This document shows, piece after piece, positions 58,520-64,000 of a stretch of 64,000 bases of DNA. The position numbers were made by a program, and so were the translations under genes. Position 1 is the stretch's first letter; the number at the start of each line of letters is the position of its first letter. The DNA lies in NCBI RefSeq assembly GCF_029873635.1, contig NC_080417.1, positions 30,678,214-30,742,213 of the forward strand, read 5' to 3'. Below the pieces are notes generated by a model. It was not told where the DNA came from. It saw only the letters and a list, made by a program, of their open reading frames with translations, and ran no database searches. The DNA comes from Malania oleifera. Lineage: Eukaryota; Streptophyta; Magnoliopsida; Santalales; Ximeniaceae.

Positions 58520-61500
58520 TTGCAGTGTCTGTTCCTGTTTCATTGCATTCGCTGGCTTCTTCTATTCCGATCTTTAATGATACAAATTTCTCTGACTGGA
58601 ATGAACAGATTTAGTTTCACCTTGGTGTTCTAGATCTGGACTTAGCTTTGCGAATGGATAAACCGACTACTATTACTGAAACCAGCAGTTCAGAATAGCA
58701 AGCTTTGTATAAGTCATGGGAAAGGTCGAACAAATTAAGTATGATGTTTATGCGAATGTGTATAGCAAATAATATTAAATCAACACTCCCTCAACTAGAC
58801 AACGCAAAGGAATATATTAAGGCAGTGGAGGATAGATTTCGTTCAGCTGATAAGTCCCTTGTCGGAAGGTTGATGGCTGAACTGACCACAATGAAATTTG
58901 ATGGCAACAAAGGAATGAATGAACATGTCCTAGAAATGACTAATCTGGCTGCTAGAGTTAATACTTTGGGAATGAATGTTAATGAAAGCTTTCTTGTTCA
59001 GTTTATTTTGAACTCTTTGCCTCCTTGGTACGGGACTTTTCAGATTCACTATAACACAATTAAAGAAAAATAGAATGTGAATGAATTGGCAAGCATGTTA
59101 GTTCAAGAAGAGGCAAGACTCAAACAACAGGGACAACATTCAGTAAATGTCATGAGTCACGCAACTGAAAGTAAAGGAAAGAAAATAAAGAAAGGTTTAA
59201 TGAAAGATCCATTAAAGGTGGTGAGTACTTCGTATGGTGGTGAGGCTCGCAGGAAGGAACATTATGGTCCCAAGTGTAACTTTTGTCGTGGCTATGGGCA
59301 TTTAAAGAAAAGTTGCCCAAAACGTAAAGCATGGTTTGAAAAGAAAGGTAAACCTTTAGCTTATGTATGTTTCGAATCAAACATGACACGAGTTCCTTCT
59401 AACACTTGGTGGATTGACTCTGTTCTACTGTTCATATTTCCAATTTGATGCAGGGATACCTTACAATCCAGAGCGTAAAGGAAAATGAACACATGATAGT
59501 CTTTGGAAATGGAAATCAAGTGCCTGTTATGGGTGTTAGAATTGTTCGGCTGTATCTTGAATCGGGTCATTGTTTAGACCTGTTTGATACTTTGTATGTT
59601 CCAAATATTTTTAGGAACTTAATTTCCATGTCCAGTTTAGATAATGACGGTTATGGTTTGTATTTTGAACATAAAGATTTCCGTCTTATGAAAGGTGACT
59701 TATGTGTTGGCTCTGGTACTTTGTATGAGGGGTTGTATAAATTTAATCTTAATGAAAAGTTTGCTGAAACACTCCTCACTCTGCATCATAATATTGGAAC
59801 TAAGCGTAGTAGAATAAATGAGAATTCCTCTTTCTTGTGGCATAAACAACTGGGTCATATATCCAGGGAAAGAATGGAGAAATTGGTAAAGGATGGGGTT
59901 CTCACGAACCTTGATTTTACTAATTTCTATGTATGTATTAATTGCATTAAAGGAAAGCAACCTAAACATACATAGAAAGGAGTCACAAGAAGTAAGAATC
60001 TACTGGAAATTGTTCATACTGATGTATGTGAGCCTTTTGACTCACCATCTTTAGGTGGAGAAAAATATTTTATCACTTTTATTGATGATTTTTCACGGTA
60101 TGACTATATCTATTTATTGCATGAAAAGTCTCAGGCAATAGATGCTTTAAAAGCATATGTTGCTGAAGTGGAGCGACAATTAGATAGAAAAGTGAAAATC
60201 ATTAGATCTGACAGAGGTGGTGAGTATTATGGTAGGTATGATGGCAAAAAATATTGTCCAGGACCATTTGCTAAATTCCTAAAACAGTATGGTATTTGTA
60301 CTTAATACACAATACCTGGTACACCTCAGCAGAATGGTGTGGCTAAAAGGCGGAATCGTACTCTTATAGAAATGGTTAGGAGTATGTTGAGTAATTTCTC
60401 AATACCCATTTCATTATGGATTAAAACAGCAGTGTATGTGCTAAATCGGATTCCTAGTAAGGCAGTTCAGAAAACTCCTTTTGAACAGTGGACGGGAAGG
60501 AAACCGATTTTAAGGCACTTTCATGTTTGGGGTTGTCTAGCAGAGATTTGAGTCTATAATCCAAATGAAAGGAAATTAGATTCAAGGACTGTGAGTGGGT
60601 ATTTTATTGGATACCCAGAAAAGTCTAAAGGGTATATGTTTTACTATCCTAATCATAGTATGAGAATAGTTGAATCCGGTAATGCAAAGTTCCTTGAAAA
60701 TGGTGAAATCAGTGGGAGTGATATATCACAAAATGTGGTCATTAAAGAAATTCATGTTCCTATACCAATATCTAGACCTTTAACAGACATTGTTGTTCCT
60801 TTAGTTGTTGAAAGACATGATAACACTGAACAACAATCTAATGATGTATCACTTCATAATGAAAATGTCACCATCGAGCCGATTGCAGAACAATCACAAG
60901 AAATAGCATTAAGGAGATCTCAAAGAGTAAGGAAACCAACTATTTATGATGATTATTTAGTATATCTGCAAGAGGCTGATTATGATTTAGGAACTAGTAA
61001 GGATTCGATTACGTTTTCACAAGCCATTGAAAGTGATAATTCTGAAAAGTGGATCAATGCCATAAATGACGAGTTGAAATCTATGGAACAAAATAAAGTT
61101 TGGGACATCGTTGATTTGCCAAATGGATTTAAAACAGTTGGGTGTAAATGGGTATTTAAGACCAAACACAACTGTAATGGCAACATTGAACGATATAAAG
61201 TTAGACTTATAGTAAAGGGTTTCACTCAGAGGGAAGGTGTTAATTATAAAGAGACGTTTTCTCTTATGTCTAAAAAGGACTCTCTTAGAATCATCATGGC
61301 TTTGGTGGCTCATTTTGATTTAGAGTTGCACCAAATGGATGTGATAACTGCCTTTCTAAATGGGAATTTTGATGAAGAGGTATATATGGATATTCCTGAA
61401 GGTTTAATGATTAAAGGAAAGGAGCACATGGTTTGCAAATTAAAGAAATCAATATATGGACTTAAAAAAGCTTCCAAGCAATGGTATTTTAAGTTTCATG

Positions 61501-62561
61501 ATACTATCACGACCTTTGGTTTTAAAGAAAACACTGTTGATTGGTGTATATATCTAAAGGTCAGTGGGAGCAAGTTTATCTTTCTGATTCTATATGTTGA
61601 TGATATTTTACTTGCCAGTAATGATTTTGGATTATTGAATGATACCAAGAGATTTCTTTCTATGAACTTTGAAATGAAAGATATGGGTGAGGCAACTTAT
61701 GTGATTGGAATTGAAATATTCCGGGACAGATCACTTGGACTGTTAGGGTTGTCTCAGAAAAGATATATTAATAAAGTTCTAGAAAGATTTCATTAAACCA
61801 ACTCCTGCTCCTATTTGTAAAAGGGACAAGTAGAGTGTAAAAGATTGTCCACAGAATGAATTCGAAAAGAAAAGTATGGAAAATATTCCTTTTGCATCTG
61901 TTGTTGGGAGTTTGATGTATGTGCAGACTTGTACGAGATCAGATATTAGTTTTGCAGTAAGGATGCTTGGGAGGATCAAAGTAATCTCGAAATGGAGCAT
62001 TGGAAAGCTACAAAGAAAGTCTTGAGGTACTTAAAAGGAACCAGACACCATATGCTCACATATAGGAGAACAGATCAGTTGGAGGTGGTCGGCTACTCTG
62101 ACTCAGATTTTGTTGGATGCGTTGATAGTTGTAAGTCAACATATGGCTATTTGTTCCTGTTAGCTGGAGGGACAATATCATGGAAAAGCGCCAAAAAGAC
62201 TATCATAGTAGCATCTACTATGGAAGCTGAATTTGTGGCGTGCTTTGAGGCCACGATTCAGGCTTTGTGGTTGCGGAACTTCATGTCAGGACTTGGGATT
62301 GTCGATAGTATAACCAGGCCGCTGACAATTTATTGTGATAATTCCGCAGCAGTCTTTTTCTCCAAAAACGACAAATACTCTAATGGCGCTAAGCATATGG
62401 AGCTGAAGTATTTGGTCGTTAAGGAGGAAGTTCGGAAACAGACAGTACTTATAGAACATATAAGGACTGATCTCATGATAGCAGATCCTTTAACGAAAGG
62501 ATTGACATCAAAGGCATTTAAAGAACATGCTGATCACATGAGTCTTTGTTGTAATCTTTGA
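58520..62561 (+). pseudogene. Copia-4 gag-pol polyprotein, disrupted
   Basis: Gag starts around 58520, with stops near 58612 and 58696, then MYKSWERSNKLSMMFM and an intact knuckle CNFCRGYGHLKKSC at about 59275. The protease stretch WWIDS near 59410 loses one base at the catalytic Gly codon and shifts frame. GAG-pre-integrase (LWHKQLGHIS) and integrase follow (HTDVCEPF, RSDRGGEYYG), but NGVAKRRNRT has Lys where the third acidic residue, Glu, is expected. Stops are near 59973, 60303 and 60549. From 60591 a 401-codon frame spans the integrase end and reverse transcriptase (KWVFKTKHN, LYVDDILLAS). RNase H is at 61992-62561 (STMEAEFVACFEA, AKHMELKYLVVKEEV). This copy is inactive, though less decayed than its neighbours. 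Confidence 0.93.
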
Positions 62562-62989
62562 TGTATGATAGTGGATCTTTATGTTTTGTTCTATAACATG
62601 CATAATGATATCAATAAAAGTGTTTCTGAACATTATTTATGTTTACCATCAATCACGTGATTATGGAGATGGTTCACTGTTAAACAAGAATGGTTTTTGA
62701 CAAAGACATTACAGGGACAGTATGGTAACTTCCCATTATAGATCATAGTTAAGTGGTTTATTAGTATTGTGGTACATGGAAGGGAAGATGTCGCTCTAAT
62801 AATATTTACCACCATAACTCGTACTAATGGGTTGCTTAATTATGATATTATGGTAATCTCATTGAAAAGTATAAATAAGCTAATGTTTTGTGCATATTAT
62901 GGTTATTTGTTAATCCATATTAATATCATTCATATTATGGTTATTTGTTAATCCATATTAATATCATTCATATGGGCTAAGTGGGAGAA

Positions 62990-63160
62990 TGTAGGATTTA
63001 TATCCCAAAGGATATGTCCCACATGAATGATATGAGTGCCACATGTAGGATATGTGTCCCATATGATAAGGATATGAATTAATGGTTGTATGGGTTAACT
63101 AAAGGGTTAGCTTATTTAATATGAGTAATTAATGGTGGAAGTTTGAAGAGATTCCTATAC

Positions 63161-63221
<61 letters not shown>

Positions 63222-63673
63222 CTACTATTATGAGGAGTAGCTATAAGGGCATGTTATACATCAAACTAAGCTCTAAGAGTAGGAAAAGAGAGCTAAAGAA
63301 GAGAAAGGAAAAGTTAAACTCATTAGATCTAAGAGGTAACTACATGGTAATGTTAGCTACAAAGAAAAGATAGGAAGAAAAGGATTGTCCTCTCTCTGCC
63401 TTTACTTCTCTAATCATCAGGAGATCTCATAAATCTGGTAAGGAAAGAGAAAGAGGAAAAGTGGGAGAAGCGATTTCTTCGAATTCTCCGGGTGTTCTTC
63501 TCGATAGGTTCGATATGGTCAATTCTGGTATGTAAAGTTTATAGTTTATGATTTATTTATTTTCTTGCATAAAGGTTATGATTTATTTATTTTCCTGCAT
63601 AAAGGTTATTGATGTGAAGTTTGTGATAATTAAAGATCCTTGGCTGCAACATAGTTATGAAAATTTTCTTACA
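62990..63673 (+). repeat. Copia-4 3' LTR with an internal 30-bp duplication
   Basis: A 684-bp LTR. Compared with the 5' copy it has a longer (AT)n tract (63165-63218) and a tandem 30-bp duplication at 63546-63575 and 63576-63605 (TTATGATTTATTTATTTTC then TGCATAAAGG). Confidence 0.93.
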
Positions 63674-64000
63674 GTGTATGCTATGAAGAATAAAAATGAT
63701 GTTATATTTTATTTAAGTGAAAAAAATTAATTGAAACTCAAACTGACGGAATGATCAAACGATTCAGATCAGATAATGGTGGTGAATGCACGAGTGATCC
63801 ATTTGTGAAGGTATGTCAAGATAAAGGCATTGCTTGACACTTTACTATAAGAAATACATCACAATAAAATGGGGTGGTAGAGTGCATGAATCGAATTTTG
63901 CTTGAGAAAGTTCGATGTATGTTGTCTAATATTAGGTTGGACAAAAAATTTCGGATTAAGGTTGTTAGGTATGCGTATCATCTCATCAACCATATACTGT
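63674..64000 (+). pseudogene. Copia-3 integrase continuation after copia-4, running off the window
   Basis: After the second GTGTA target copy the integrase reading resumes with YAMKNKNDV, then FRSDNGGECTSDPF and the following part up to NGVVECMNR, matching copia-2 integrase at 14490-14800. Stops interrupt it near 63727, 63835 and 63865. The reverse transcriptase and 3' LTR lie beyond 64000. Confidence 0.85.

Larger units (their letters stand above)
57068..63673 (+). mobile_element. Copia-4: full-length Ty1/copia retrotransposon inserted in copia-3
   Basis: LTRs at 57068-57717 and 62990-63673 start TGTAGGATTTATATCCC and end TTTTCTTACA. The 5-bp duplication GTGTA is exact (57063-57067 and 63674-63678). 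The primer-binding site TGGTATCAGAGCC is at 57720-57732, and a polypurine tract GGGCTAAGTGGGAGAA sits at 62974-62989. The interior holds all copia domains with few breaks. By eye the LTRs differ at roughly 3 percent of positions outside the AT tracts. It is the youngest LTR insertion in its nest. Confidence 0.95.

Overview
This is 64 kb of nuclear DNA from a flowering plant, most likely a eudicot with a repeat-rich genome. The evidence is two recognisable host genes with plant-type introns, abundant Ty1/copia and Ty3/gypsy LTR retrotransposons, a large CACTA (En/Spm) transposon, an L1-type LINE fragment, MITEs and many AT/TC/ATT microsatellites. I saw no bacterial, viral or organellar genes and no tRNA or rRNA genes. 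I cannot name the species.

Layout. (1) 305-1624: the last three coding exons of a PERK-type receptor-like kinase, whose 5' part lies outside the window. (2) 2.3-6.1 kb: intergenic and LTR-like debris. (3) 6145-29918: a 23.8-kb CACTA transposon with matching 3-bp target duplications (AAT) and arrays of TAGTGACG subterminal motifs at both ends. It holds decayed TNP2 (TNPD-like) and Ptta/TNPA-like genes. It was invaded by copia-1 (8544-12048), copia-2 (12263-17367), a solo LTR (18816-20570, inside the TNP2 gene) and probably more LTR and LINE debris at 26.9-28.8 kb. (4) 29.9-32.3 kb: the right flank, including three imperfect ~250-bp tandem repeats. (5) ~32.3-38682: the 3' end of a Ty3/gypsy element that looks like the Tat/Ogre group, with a minisatellite-packed 3' untranslated region and a 2.6-kb 3' LTR. 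This abuts a head-less copia-5 (38683 to ~43085).

(6) 43883-44516: a Tourist-like MITE ending about 15 bp before the core promoter of the second host gene. (7) 44723-52390: a complete ten-exon gene for the U1 snRNP 70-kDa protein (U1-70K, 515 codons), with a 5'-truncated LINE in intron 3 (12-bp target duplication) and a large intron 6 carrying an internal duplication. (8) 52.4-54.9 kb: intergenic, with two small MITE-like repeats. (9) 54925-64000: copia-3, a relative of copia-2, split in its integrase region by copia-4 (57068-63673, target duplication GTGTA).

The two host genes work independently: one is a cell-surface kinase, the other a core splicing factor. Everything else is a layered record of transposition. 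Nearly all element coding regions carry stop codons of the kind made by C-to-T change at CAA, CAG, CGA or TGG codons, as expected for long-silenced, methylated elements. I see no clear sign of a new cellular system. The most notable observations are the exact nesting order, the minisatellites of the Tat-like element, and the transposon insertions around and inside U1-70K.
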